Positions 1 to 8,197 of a DNA stretch of 35,856 nucleotides are shown here, piece by piece. Each line of letters opens with the position of its first letter. Within the stretch, counting starts at the first letter, position 1. Made by a program: the position numbers and the translations under genes. Source of the DNA: Dehalococcoidia bacterium (lineage in GTDB: Bacteria > Chloroflexota > Dehalococcoidia > UBA6926); NCBI GenBank assembly GCA_009841045.1, contig VXMO01000052.1, forward strand, positions 1 to 35,856. The letters are read 5' to 3'. Under the pieces are notes generated by a model. That model worked only from the letters and a program-made list of their open reading frames with translations, was not told the origin of the DNA and did no database searches.

Positions 1-42
1 CTCCTATAACCGCCCTCGCTCACACCCTCACGCCCCCTGCCG

Positions 43-48
43 TATAAT
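43..48 (+). promoter_or_regulatory. -10 box of def promoter (TATAAT)
   Basis: A perfect TATAAT hexamer ends 13 bases before the def ATG. The usual start point about 7 bases downstream would leave a leader of only some 6-7 bases. There is no Shine-Dalgarno sequence between the box and the ATG, and no convincing -35 box 17 bases upstream. This fits a short-leader or leaderless message. Confidence 0.5.
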
Positions 49-61
49 CTGAATTGCGCTT

Positions 62-682
62 ATGAGTGTCATTCCTGTTCGTCACATACCTGATCCCGTT
101 CTGCGCGAGAAGACGAAGCGCGTGCCAAACATTACACCCGCGCTGCGTGCGCTTGTCGATGACATGATCGAGACCATGTACAAGGAGCACGGCGTCGGTA
201 TCGCCGCAAACCAGGTCGGTCGCAGCCTGCGCGTCACCTATATCGAGATTCCTGAGGAGCGCGATGAGGACGACAACATCGTGCAGGAACACTCCTCGCA
301 CGTCCTGATCAATCCCGAAATCATCCGCCGCGTCGGCGAGAGAGAGGTCGAAGAGGGCTGCTTGAGCATCCCCGGCTGGCGCGGCAAGCTGATTCGCTCT
401 GAGCGTGTGACGGTCAAGGCGCTTGATCTGGACGGGCGAGAGATCAGGATCAAGGCGGACGGACTTCTGGCGCAGGCCCTGGAGCACGAGACCGACCACC
501 TCAACGGCATCGTGTACATCGACCGCATGGAGAACATCGAAAACTTGTTCCCTCTCGATTTGCGGGCCGGTGTAAACACTGAAGAGCAGGCCGCCGACAA
601 CGGAGAGCCAAAGCCTCCGCCCGATCCCAACCTCATATGGCGGCTGCGCCAACCCGTCGCGCCGGTCGTGCGCCGGCGGTGA
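62..682 (+). CDS. def: peptide deformylase
   Basis: Cytoplasmic metalloenzyme that removes the N-formyl group from the initiator methionine of new proteins. All three family motifs are visible in the 206-residue product: GVGIAANQVG at 44-53 (motif GxGxAAxQ), EEGCLS at 97-102 with metal ligand Cys100, and HETDH at 142-146 with ligands His142 and His146 and catalytic Glu143. The C-terminal tail after about residue 175 is charged and proline-rich, slightly longer than in minimal deformylases. The ATG lies just after a TATAAT box and has no ribosome binding site. The next gene starts within six bases of its stop, so the two are probably co-transcribed. Confidence 0.96.
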   Translation: MSVIPVRHIPDPVLREKTKRVPNITPALRALVDDMIETMYKEHGVGIAANQVGRSLRVTYIEIPEERDEDDNIVQEHSSHVLINPEIIRRVGEREVEEGCLSIPGWRGKLIRSERVTVKALDLDGREIRIKADGLLAQALEHETDHLNGIVYIDRMENIENLFPLDLRAGVNTEEQAADNGEPKPPPDPNLIWRLRQPVAPVVRRR

Positions 683-687
683 ACGTG

Positions 688-2196
688 ATGACGTCTCCCG
701 CCGACGTTCGCGGGACGGCTATCGGCGCGATGCTTGAGCGCGCCCGCGTCTTTCTTGCCAAACGGCAGGTCGCCGCGTGGACCGTCGGCGGCTCCGTCCG
801 CGATATGCTGCTCGGCGTCCCAACCGCGGACGCGGATCTCGTGGTGGATGCGCCAAACGTCCCGGAGTTGGGCAGGCAATTCGCGGATGAGATTGGCGGC
901 GCTTTCTACCACCTTGACCAGCAACGCAACTACGTCCGCGTGCTTTCCGAACCGGACGCAGCGGGGGAGCGTGCCCGCCTGGACATCACTCCGCTTGGCG
1001 ATCAGGACATCGCTTCTGAACTCTCGCGCCGTGATTTCACAGTCAACGCGATTGCGCTGCCACTGGAAACATGGCACGCCCCGGACGGCAACCTCATCGA
1101 TCCGCTCGACGGCTGTGCCGACCTCAACCGGCGCGTCCTCCGCGCCGTCAAGCCCGCCATCTACGCCGATGACGGCATTCGACTCATGCGCCTTGTGAGG
1201 CTGGCAGGGCAGTTGGGGTTCACCGTCGATGACGAAACACAGGCGCTCGCCAAGCGCGACGCGTCCCACATCGCGGACGTTTCACCGGATCGCCTGCGCG
1301 ACGAACTCTGCAAGGTTCTGGCGCTGCGTGATGTGAAGTCCGCCCTCCGCCTTCTCGATGACATCGGCCTTCTAAGCCGCGTCATGCCGGAGCTTGACGC
1401 CGCGCGCGGCGTGACACAGCCAATTGAGCACTACTGGGACGTGTTCGACCATCTCGTGGAGACCGTCGGATACATGGATGGCCTGCTTGATGAAAACAGG
1501 CGCGCGGCCGACCCCATCCTCGCGCAGATGCCGTGGAGCGAGCACGTCGCCGACTATTTCGCAGAAGAGGTATCCGGCGGTGTTGACCGCGCCGTCCTGA
1601 CCAAACTCGCATGCCTGCTGCATGACATTTCCAAGCCGCAGACAAAGACCGTCGAGGAATCTGGCAGGACGCGCTTTCTCGGCCACCCGGAGCAGGGGGC
1701 AGAAGTCACGGAGACGGTGATGGAGCGGCTGCATTTCAGCCGCCGCGCCAACGCCTACGTCTCCCTTCTCGTGCGCCAACACCTCCGCCCTATGCAGCTC
1801 AGCAACAATCTTGAGACCCCAACGCGCCGCGCTCTCTATCGGTTCAAGCGAGATCTCGGCGATGCGTCAGTCGGCGCCGTATGGCTTGCGATGGCCGACT
1901 TTCTGGCCGCAAAGGGCCCTATGCTCGACCCCAATGAGTGGCGAAGGAGGGTCAGCCACTGTAGCCTAGTGATGGAGTCGATTCTCGCAGAGCCCGCTGA
2001 TGACATGGCCCCACCACAGTTGGTGAACGGCCACAGGCTCATGGAAGCGCTTGGCGTTGGCCCCGGCCCCCGGGTCGGCCAGATACTTGAAGCTGTCAGA
2101 GAAGCGTTGGCCGCAGACGAAGTGTCGACTCCTGAGGAGGCGCTTGAGTTCGCCCGTCGGGAATGGGAGACGCGGTTCGGCTCCCTTGGCGGGTGA
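688..2196 (+). CDS. CCA-adding enzyme / poly(A) polymerase family nucleotidyltransferase with HD domain
   Basis: A class II polymerase-beta-type nucleotidyltransferase that probably adds or repairs the CCA end of tRNAs. The head domain carries GGSVRD at 34-39, followed by the catalytic pair Asp48 and Asp50 (ADADLVV) and then RRDFTVNA near 127. The central RNA-binding region includes an RLMRLVRLAGQLGF stretch. An HD phosphohydrolase-like domain follows, with LLHDISKP (His-Asp near 312-313) and a GHPEQGAEV stretch. Length is about 502 residues. The frame is open from an ATG at 637, but the ATG at 688 is preferred because it starts six bases after the def stop and avoids a 46-base overlap. Whether it adds the whole CCA, only part of it, or A-tails cannot be settled from motifs. 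Confidence 0.88.
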   Translation: MTSPADVRGTAIGAMLERARVFLAKRQVAAWTVGGSVRDMLLGVPTADADLVVDAPNVPELGRQFADEIGGAFYHLDQQRNYVRVLSEPDAAGERARLDITPLGDQDIASELSRRDFTVNAIALPLETWHAPDGNLIDPLDGCADLNRRVLRAVKPAIYADDGIRLMRLVRLAGQLGFTVDDETQALAKRDASHIADVSPDRLRDELCKVLALRDVKSALRLLDDIGLLSRVMPELDAARGVTQPIEHYWDVFDHLVETVGYMDGLLDENRRAADPILAQMPWSEHVADYFAEEVSGGVDRAVLTKLACLLHDISKPQTKTVEESGRTRFLGHPEQGAEVTETVMERLHFSRRANAYVSLLVRQHLRPMQLSNNLETPTRRALYRFKRDLGDASVGAVWLAMADFLAAKGPMLDPNEWRRRVSHCSLVMESILAEPADDMAPPQLVNGHRLMEALGVGPGPRVGQILEAVREALAADEVSTPEEALEFARREWETRFGSLGG

Positions 2197-2232
2197 GCGC
2201 GGGGAACAATGCAGTGAGGAGAGGAAACTGAG

Positions 2233-3957
2233 TTGGAGCGAGTGAGCGGCTTACTCGGTGCAGTCGCGCGTCGGCTGCAGAGATGGATTATTCCCGGTTT
2301 CATCGTCCTTTTTGTTTTGTTCGCGGCGCTCAGCCTCGTGCGCGATGAGTGGCGCATCCCTTTCACGGACATCGAGCGCGGCCAGCAGGACACCCCGCTC
2401 GGCCTCACGCTCGGTCTCGATCTGCAGGGTGGCGTCCACCTCGTCTATGAGACCGTCGATCCCAACCCCACGCCGGAGCAGCTGCAGGGCGTCGTGCAGA
2501 TCATCCGCACGCGCGTTGATCAGTTCGGCGTGGCGGAGCCTCTCATCCAGACGCTCGGCGCGAACCGCATCGTCGTTCAGTTGCCCGGCGTGCAGGACGT
2601 GCAGGCTGCCAAGGATCTCATCGGCGCGCCCGCCGTCCTTGATTTCCGTGAGCTTATCCCCATCCCCATCGAACCCGGAGAGGAGACGGCCACCGAAACC
2701 GGGGTGGTATCTGATGACTCGACAATTGCCGAGTCAACTCCTGATGCAGAACCAACTCCGGAGCCGGAAGCAACCCCTGCGCCCGCCGAAGAAACGCCGT
2801 CCAACGCCGCGGAGTCAACCGCTGCACCGTCGGATGGGACAACATCAGGCCCCAAGCTCGCAAACGTCTCTCAATCGATACCGGCCCAGACGACTCCAGA
2901 GCCAACCCCTGAGCTAATAGCCGCCGAGACGCCCACTGCTGAGCCAACCACCGAGGCCGAAGCGACGCCTGAGCCGGCAGCGACGGCAGACCCAACCGAA
3001 GCGGTAGTGGAGACACCCACACCTGAACCCGAGGCCCAGTTCCGTCTCGAATGGCAGATTGCCACGGCGGTAGTCGACGGCGAAGAGGTTGAACTGACGG
3101 GAGACCGCCTTGAGCCCGGCTCTGCGCAGGTGGGATTCAACCCCACAACGGGCGCGCCGGAAGTCTATTTCCAGATGGACAGCCAGGGCCGCGAGGCGTT
3201 CAGGTTGGTGTCAAGACGCATGGTCGGCGACTTGCTGGGCATCTTCCTTGACGACGAGGCCATCCTCACGCCCCGCATACAATCTGAAATTCCGACAAGT
3301 CCTCGCATCACCGGACTGGATCTTGAACAGGCGCAGATCCTCGCCATCCAGCTCAACGCGGGCGCGTTCCCCATCCCATTGGAGAAAGAGCCGATTCTGG
3401 AGCGTGACGTGGACGCGTTCCTCGGCGCGGACGCCCTCGAACGCGGCCTGCGCGCCGGCATGGTCGGCATCCTGCTGGTCGCGTTGTTCATGGTGTTGTA
3501 CTACCGCATGAACGGCGGCGTGGCGGCGGTCGCGCTGATCATTTACGCCATTCTCGTCCTTGGCGTGTTCAAGTCGATCCCGGTCGTGCTCACGCTCTCC
3601 GGCTTGGCCGCGTTCGTTCTGTCATTCGGTCTTGCCGTCGACGCCAACGTCCTCATATTCGAGCGGATGAAGGAGGAATTACGCGCGGGCCGCAGCATGG
3701 GTTCGGCCATCGACATTGGATTCAACCGCGCATGGCCCGCCATCAGGGACGGCAACTTCACAACGCTCATCATCGCCGCCATCCTCTTCTGGTTCGGCGA
3801 ACGACTCGGCGCAAGCCTCGTGCAGGGCTTTGCGCTCACCCTCGCCATCGGCGTCGTGCTCAGCATGTTCAGCGCGCTGGTCATCACGCGCCGCTTGCTG
3901 CGCTTGGTAACCAATTTCGAGCCGCTCCGCAAGACGAGGTTCTATATTCCGTCGTAA
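2233..3957 (+). CDS. secD: protein translocase subunit SecD
   Basis: Large subunit of the SecDF complex, which uses the proton motive force to help pull secreted proteins across the membrane. Visible parts are TM1 (about 19-36), the GLDLQGGVHLVYET motif at 61-74, a periplasmic P1 region, and five C-terminal membrane segments including VDANVLIFERMKEE. The start is taken as TTG because a strong GGAGAGG ribosome site lies about 8 bases upstream; a GTG three codons later is the alternative. The odd feature is an approximately 118-residue low-complexity Pro/Glu/Thr/Ala insert (about residues 148-266) inside the periplasmic region. It is followed directly by secF, as is usual. Confidence 0.95.
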   Translation: MERVSGLLGAVARRLQRWIIPGFIVLFVLFAALSLVRDEWRIPFTDIERGQQDTPLGLTLGLDLQGGVHLVYETVDPNPTPEQLQGVVQIIRTRVDQFGVAEPLIQTLGANRIVVQLPGVQDVQAAKDLIGAPAVLDFRELIPIPIEPGEETATETGVVSDDSTIAESTPDAEPTPEPEATPAPAEETPSNAAESTAAPSDGTTSGPKLANVSQSIPAQTTPEPTPELIAAETPTAEPTTEAEATPEPAATADPTEAVVETPTPEPEAQFRLEWQIATAVVDGEEVELTGDRLEPGSAQVGFNPTTGAPEVYFQMDSQGREAFRLVSRRMVGDLLGIFLDDEAILTPRIQSEIPTSPRITGLDLEQAQILAIQLNAGAFPIPLEKEPILERDVDAFLGADALERGLRAGMVGILLVALFMVLYYRMNGGVAAVALIIYAILVLGVFKSIPVVLTLSGLAAFVLSFGLAVDANVLIFERMKEELRAGRSMGSAIDIGFNRAWPAIRDGNFTTLIIAAILFWFGERLGASLVQGFALTLAIGVVLSMFSALVITRRLLRLVTNFEPLRKTRFYIPS

Positions 3958-3972
3958 GGGGAACCCAAGAAT

Positions 3973-4941
3973 ATGATCAACTTTGCCAAATACCGCGCCA
4001 CCTACTTCCTCTTCTCACTTGGACTCATCGTCGCCGGGTTGGCCGCGCTTTTCCTTGGCCCCGGCCTGAGCTTCAGTATTGAGTTCAGCAGTGGCGCCGC
4101 CGTGGATGCAACGTTCGTCAACCCGACTCCGCAGGAACACGTTGACGAGGCAATCGATTCACTCGGCTACGAGGGCGCGGTGGTGCAGGGGTTTGGTGAC
4201 CGTGAGTATTTCCTGCGGTTGCCGTTGGCGGAGCAGTCCGAGCGCCAACAGCTTGACGTGCGCAACGCCTTGGAGGAATTCGCCGGGCCGCTGCAGGGCT
4301 ACAGCTTTGATCTCGTCTCACCTGCCGTCGCCCGCGAGACGGTGCGGAACGGACTGATTGCCGTCCTCATCGCCGTCGTCGGCATCCTCGGCTACATCGT
4401 CTACGCCTTCCGCAGCATCCGCCACCCGTTCCGCTATGGCATCGCGGCCATCATCGCCCTCGTGCATGACATCGCCGTTGCCTTTGCCGTGGCAGGCCTG
4501 TTCATGCTCGTCGGCTCGCAGTGGCTCCACCTTGAAATCAGCAGCATGTTCCTTGTCGGCGTGCTGACCCTGCTCGGCTACAGCATTAACGACACCATCG
4601 TCGTCTTTGACCGTATCCGTGAAAACATCCTGCGCGACACGAACCGCGATATCGTCGCCACCGCCAATTACTCGATCATGGAGAGCATGGGGCGCTCCAT
4701 CAACACGAGCTTCACCACGCTCGTCGTCCTGTTGGCGCTGTTCCTGCTTGGCCCGGTAACGATCCGTGATTTCCTCTTCGTTATGATCATCGGAGTCGTA
4801 TCCGGGACCTACAGCTCCATCTTCACCGCCTCCCAGGTCATCGTCTCATGGGAGACGCGGAGCTTCGGCAAGATTCCGTTCATTGGCGGCGGACGCGGCG
4901 GCTCCACGCCCACGGCAGCCCCGTCGGTAAGCACGTCCTAG
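3973..4941 (+). CDS. secF: protein translocase subunit SecF
   Basis: Partner of SecD in the membrane translocase motor. The 322-residue protein has TM1 at about 10-30, a short periplasmic domain, and five C-terminal membrane segments. These include VHDIAVAFAVAG and the family motif NDTIVVFDRIREN near 210-222. The normally glycine-rich stretch after TM1 (usually G-I-D-F-T-G-G) reads SIEFSSG here, a conservative divergence. The start ATG is 15 bases after the secD stop. The C-terminus ends in a glycine/serine/threonine-rich tail (about 305-322). Confidence 0.95.
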   Translation: MINFAKYRATYFLFSLGLIVAGLAALFLGPGLSFSIEFSSGAAVDATFVNPTPQEHVDEAIDSLGYEGAVVQGFGDREYFLRLPLAEQSERQQLDVRNALEEFAGPLQGYSFDLVSPAVARETVRNGLIAVLIAVVGILGYIVYAFRSIRHPFRYGIAAIIALVHDIAVAFAVAGLFMLVGSQWLHLEISSMFLVGVLTLLGYSINDTIVVFDRIRENILRDTNRDIVATANYSIMESMGRSINTSFTTLVVLLALFLLGPVTIRDFLFVMIIGVVSGTYSSIFTASQVIVSWETRSFGKIPFIGGGRGGSTPTAAPSVSTS

Positions 4942-4984
4942 CGAATAGACGAAGCGAGGGCAGGGCGTTCACGGAGGCAAGACC

Positions 4985-5788
4985 ATGCCCGTTACAACTG
5001 AACGCATCACCATCGACAGCGACGGCATCGAGCTTGTCGGCGCAATCTCCATACCGGAGGGGCAGGGGCCCCATCCCGCCGTCGTGATCTGCCACGGCCT
5101 CCCCGCCGCCCGCCCCACGCCAACGTCGGATATCACGCTCTCCGCCCCAACCGACGAAGGCTTGACCTACGCAGAGATTGCAGAGCTATGCGCCCACCGT
5201 GGCCTTGCCGCCGTCATATTCAACTTCCGCGGAACGGGCGAGAGCGGCGGCAATTTCCACCCGCTCGGATGGGCGCAGGACCTTGAGGCCGTTCTCTCAT
5301 GGGTGTGGGAGCGGCCGGAGGTGGATATCGACCGCATCGGCGTGCTTGGCTCCAGCATGGGCGCCCGCGTCGCGATACACGTGGCGGCGCGCAGGCCGGA
5401 GGTTGCCGCCGTCCTGTCCTTCGCCTCGCCCGCCCGCTCGCGATGGAATCGCTCGCCCGAGGAGATGGTGCAGAACGCGCGTGACGTTGGCATCATCCGC
5501 GACCCTGACTTCCCATCGTCCGCTGAAAAATGGGCTGATGAGTACCGTGAGATGGATGTGACGCAGTCGGTTGCGCGTGTCGCGCCGCGTCCGCTGCTGC
5601 TGATGCACGGCGATGCCGATGACGTTGTGCCGCCGGAGGATGCCCACGCGCTCTTGGCGGCCTCCGATCAGTCCGCGACGGAGCTGATGATGCTGCCGGA
5701 GGCGGGACACCGGTTCCGCAGCAACGTGGAGGCCGTGGACATTGCCGTCAACTGGCTCGTGGAGGCCCTCAAAGCCCGCAAGCCATGA
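4985..5788 (+). CDS. alpha/beta hydrolase (serine hydrolase family)
   Basis: A cytoplasmic serine hydrolase of unknown substrate, 267 residues, with no signal peptide. The fold is shown by an oxyanion-region HGLP near 38-41, an N-F-R-G-T-G-E-S stretch, the nucleophile elbow GSSMGA with Ser124, the acid in HGDADD (Asp210) and the catalytic His242 in EAGHRF. It most resembles the S9/S15-like peptidase and dienelactone-hydrolase group. The start is supported by GGAGG at 4973-4977. Its stop overlaps the start of the DedA gene (ATGA), so the two are translationally coupled, downstream of secDF. Confidence 0.85.
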   Translation: MPVTTERITIDSDGIELVGAISIPEGQGPHPAVVICHGLPAARPTPTSDITLSAPTDEGLTYAEIAELCAHRGLAAVIFNFRGTGESGGNFHPLGWAQDLEAVLSWVWERPEVDIDRIGVLGSSMGARVAIHVAARRPEVAAVLSFASPARSRWNRSPEEMVQNARDVGIIRDPDFPSSAEKWADEYREMDVTQSVARVAPRPLLLMHGDADDVVPPEDAHALLAASDQSATELMMLPEAGHRFRSNVEAVDIAVNWLVEALKARKP

Positions 5789-6423
5789 CCGGCATCGTTG
5801 AAACACTCGGCGGCTGGATACAGGAAGTTATCCTTGCCATCGGCTACCCCGGAATCGTCTTCCTCATGGCCGCCGAGAATATTTTCCCGCCGGTGCCGTC
5901 CGAGTTTGTCCTCCCGTTCGCCGGCGCGCTATCCGCAAGAGACGAACTGATCTTCTGGGGCGTCGGCGCCGCCGGCACGGCGGGCTCCGTCATCGGCGCG
6001 CTGGTTCTCTATGCCGTCGGATACTTCGCCCGGGAAGCGGGTGTCCGCCGCATCGTCGTCTCATACGGAAAATATGCCTTCATTTCCGAGAACGACCTTG
6101 ACCGTGCAACTGTCTGGTTCGAGCGCTACGGCGAGTTTGCTATTGTCTTTGGACGCCTTATTCCCATCATCCGCAGCATCATCTCAATCCCGGCGGGCTA
6201 CACCCGCATGAACCTCCTCAAGTTCCTCCTGTACACGACCTTTGGAACATTCATCTGGAGCCTCATCCAGGTCTATATGGGCTGGGTGCTTGGCGAGAAC
6301 TGGCAGACAATTACCGAGATCACGGAGCCCTATCAAAACGCGACGCTGATACTGATGGTGCTGATCGTGGTGGGTTTCTTCGGCTGGCGCGCCTACAAAT
6401 GGAGAAAACGTAGAAATGCTTAG
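5785..6423 (+). CDS. DedA family membrane protein
   Basis: Polytopic inner-membrane protein of the DedA/VTT superfamily, whose members are linked to lipid carrier flipping and proton-dependent envelope homeostasis. The 212-residue product shows the N-terminal re-entrant region with the acidic AAENIFPPVPSE stretch (about 30-41), a G-rich helix near 57-75, and the signature GRLIPIIRSIISIPAG around 120-135 with its two arginines. Two further membrane helices follow, then a basic tail (KWRKRRNA). It overlaps the preceding hydrolase by four bases and the following tiny gene by eight. Several paralogues usually exist per genome, so the exact substrate is unknown. Confidence 0.93.
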   Translation: MTGIVETLGGWIQEVILAIGYPGIVFLMAAENIFPPVPSEFVLPFAGALSARDELIFWGVGAAGTAGSVIGALVLYAVGYFAREAGVRRIVVSYGKYAFISENDLDRATVWFERYGEFAIVFGRLIPIIRSIISIPAGYTRMNLLKFLLYTTFGTFIWSLIQVYMGWVLGENWQTITEITEPYQNATLILMVLIVVGFFGWRAYKWRKRRNA

Positions 6424-6565
6424 GCAAACGCTGGTCTTTACACTCGGCGTGATTATCGGCTTCGTGTTAGCGTCGTTGATATTGCCCAGGGATGACCGCA
6501 GCCCGCTCATCCAGTTCAACGCCAGAGGGTCGGCGAGAATCATCATCAACCGACCGTCCGAATGA
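6416..6565 (+). CDS. small single-pass membrane peptide, 49 residues
   Basis: A short reading frame starting MLRQTLVFTLGVIIGFVLAS and ending INRPSE. Residues 4-23 form one hydrophobic helix, followed by a short charged C-terminal segment. A purine-rich ribosome site (GGAGAAAA) lies 7-11 bases upstream of the ATG and the frame overlaps the DedA stop by eight bases, so translational coupling is likely. No homologue is recognised. It might be an accessory peptide of the DedA protein, which is inference from position only. A hairpin repeat begins immediately after its stop. Confidence 0.5.
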   Translation: MLRQTLVFTLGVIIGFVLASLILPRDDRSPLIQFNARGSARIIINRPSE

Positions 6566-6595
6566 TGTCATTCTGAGCGCAGCGAAGAATCTAAA
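6566..6595 (+). repeat. hairpin repeat, family C (copy C1)
   Basis: Copy of the ATTCT-GAGCGCAGCGA-AGAAT hairpin followed by CTAAAG. It begins directly after the stop of the small membrane-peptide gene and lies between convergent genes. Confidence 0.85.
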
Positions 6596-6615
6596 GAATC
6601 CCCGGTTCGGCGGAA

Positions 6616-8079
6616 CTAGTGCGCCAGCGGTGAAAGATCGGGCATGTGCTCCCCGGTGTGGCTGCGTGAGCGCCGCGCAACACCGGTCCGCAGCGCCGCC
6701 TTGCTCACGGCCCGCGATACCGCCGTCACCACCCGTGAATTGAACAGGCTTGGAATGATGTTCTCCTCGCTCAATTCGCGGTTGGACACGACGGCCGCAA
6801 GCGCCTGTGCCGCCGCCAACTTCATGTCCTCATTGATGGTGCGTGCCCTCACGTCTAAAACTCCCCTGAACAGGCCCGGGAAGCAGAGAGCGTTGTTGAT
6901 CTGGTTCGGATAGTCCGAACGCCCCGTCGCCACCACGCGCACGTACCGATGCGCCTCTTCCGGCGACACTTCAGGGTCCGGGTTAGCCAGCGCAAAGACG
7001 ATGCCGTCGCTGTTCATGCGCGCCAGGTCCTCCGGCTCGATGACACCCGGCCCGGACAGGCCGATGAAGAGGTCTGCGTCATTCAGACCTGCGCGAATAT
7101 CACCCGCGAAATTGCGTGGATTCGTGTTCTCCGCGAGCCACATCTTGCCTGCATTGCCTTCAATGTCGCCGCGGTCACGGTGAATCGCTCCCTGCCGGTC
7201 GAAAACGATGATGTCCCTGAGGCCCGCCGCGACGAGCATCCGCGTCGTCGCCACGCCGCTCGCCCCTGCTCCCGTCATAACGGCCCGAAGCTGGCCGATG
7301 TCCTTATTGACGATCTTGAGCGCGTTGATAAGTGCCGCCGTCACCACAACCGCCGTCCCGTGCTGATCGTCATGGAACACGGGGATATCCAACTCTTCTT
7401 TCAGCCGCTCCTCGATCTCGAAGCAGCGCGGCGCTGAAATATCCTCCAAATTGATGCCCCCGAACCCGACCGCCAGCGCCTTGACCGTGTCAACAATCTG
7501 GTCGCTGTCGGTGGTGTCCAGGCAGATTGGCCATGCGTCCACGTCCGCAAGTTCCTTGAAGAGGATCGCCTTGCCTTCCATGACGGGCAGGGCGGCCTCC
7601 GGCCCAATGTCGCCAAGACCCAGCACCGCTGTTCCGTCCGACACAACGGCCACCGTGTTGGCCTTGGACGTCAGCGACCACACGGACTCCGGGTTCGCGC
7701 CGATGTAAGAGGCCACACGGCCAACACCCGGCGTGTACACCTGCGAGAGGTCGCGATGATTCTCAACGGGCGTCCGCGTATGCATTTCAATCTTGCCGCC
7801 CGTATGGACAAGGAACGATGGATCGGTAAACGCCACGATCCGCGCGCCCGCCTTGCGCAAAGCCCTCGCGACGCGCTGGCCGTGCTCCATGTTCATCACG
7901 CCGATGGTGAGATCACGGACGATGCGCTTGCCGCGCGTTCGAACGAGGTCAACGGCAGTGATGTCGGCCTCGTTCTCGCCAACGGTGGTCGTGATCATGC
8001 CGAGCATCCCAATCTTGTTCGGATACTCAAGGCGTATGGTGACGGTGTAGCCGTATTCGGGATAGTCAGACGAGACCAC
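6616..8079 (-). CDS. NAD(P)-dependent malic enzyme with N-terminal ACT domain
   Basis: Oxidative decarboxylation of malate to pyruvate in the cytoplasm, or the reverse. The N-terminal 11-85 region (TVTIRLEYPNKIGMLGMI and following) is an ACT domain, an amino-acid-binding regulatory module. The malic enzyme core then shows VYTPGVGRV (general acid tyrosine), TVAVVSDGTAVLGLGDIG, EGKAILFKELADVDA, VFHDDQHGTAVV and the nucleotide-binding GAGASGVA. Length is 487 residues from the GTG at 8079. That start has a GGGGGAGG site five bases upstream and lies downstream of the predicted transcription start. An ATG at 8133 in frame would fall upstream of that transcript start. Allosteric control through the ACT domain is likely but its ligand is unknown. 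Confidence 0.92.
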   Translation of the reverse strand: MVSSDYPEYGYTVTIRLEYPNKIGMLGMITTTVGENEADITAVDLVRTRGKRIVRDLTIGVMNMEHGQRVARALRKAGARIVAFTDPSFLVHTGGKIEMHTRTPVENHRDLSQVYTPGVGRVASYIGANPESVWSLTSKANTVAVVSDGTAVLGLGDIGPEAALPVMEGKAILFKELADVDAWPICLDTTDSDQIVDTVKALAVGFGGINLEDISAPRCFEIEERLKEELDIPVFHDDQHGTAVVVTAALINALKIVNKDIGQLRAVMTGAGASGVATTRMLVAAGLRDIIVFDRQGAIHRDRGDIEGNAGKMWLAENTNPRNFAGDIRAGLNDADLFIGLSGPGVIEPEDLARMNSDGIVFALANPDPEVSPEEAHRYVRVVATGRSDYPNQINNALCFPGLFRGVLDVRARTINEDMKLAAAQALAAVVSNRELSEENIIPSLFNSRVVTAVSRAVSKAALRTGVARRSRSHTGEHMPDLSPLAH

Positions 8080-8116
8080 TGGCGCCTCCCCCCAAGAGCT
8101 TCGCGCTTGAGCAGTC

Positions 8117-8146
8117 AGTATAGCCGCCGCCACCCCAAAACGTCAT
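8117..8146 (-). promoter_or_regulatory. malic enzyme promoter
   Basis: On the minus strand ATGACG (8146-8141) and TATACT (8122-8117) are separated by 18 bases. The predicted start near 8110 leaves about 30 bases of leader before the GTG at 8079. The -35 match is only 4 of 6. Confidence 0.45.
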
Positions 8147-8197
8147 TCAGTCGTGTCATATTCCGGCCTCGTTAGCGCCGCGCGGCTCCTCGGGGCA

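Noticed and set aside
8080-8133. N-terminal extension of the malic enzyme to an ATG at 8133
   Set aside because: The ATG lies upstream of the predicted transcription start, has no ribosome site, and the GTG at 8079 has an excellent one.
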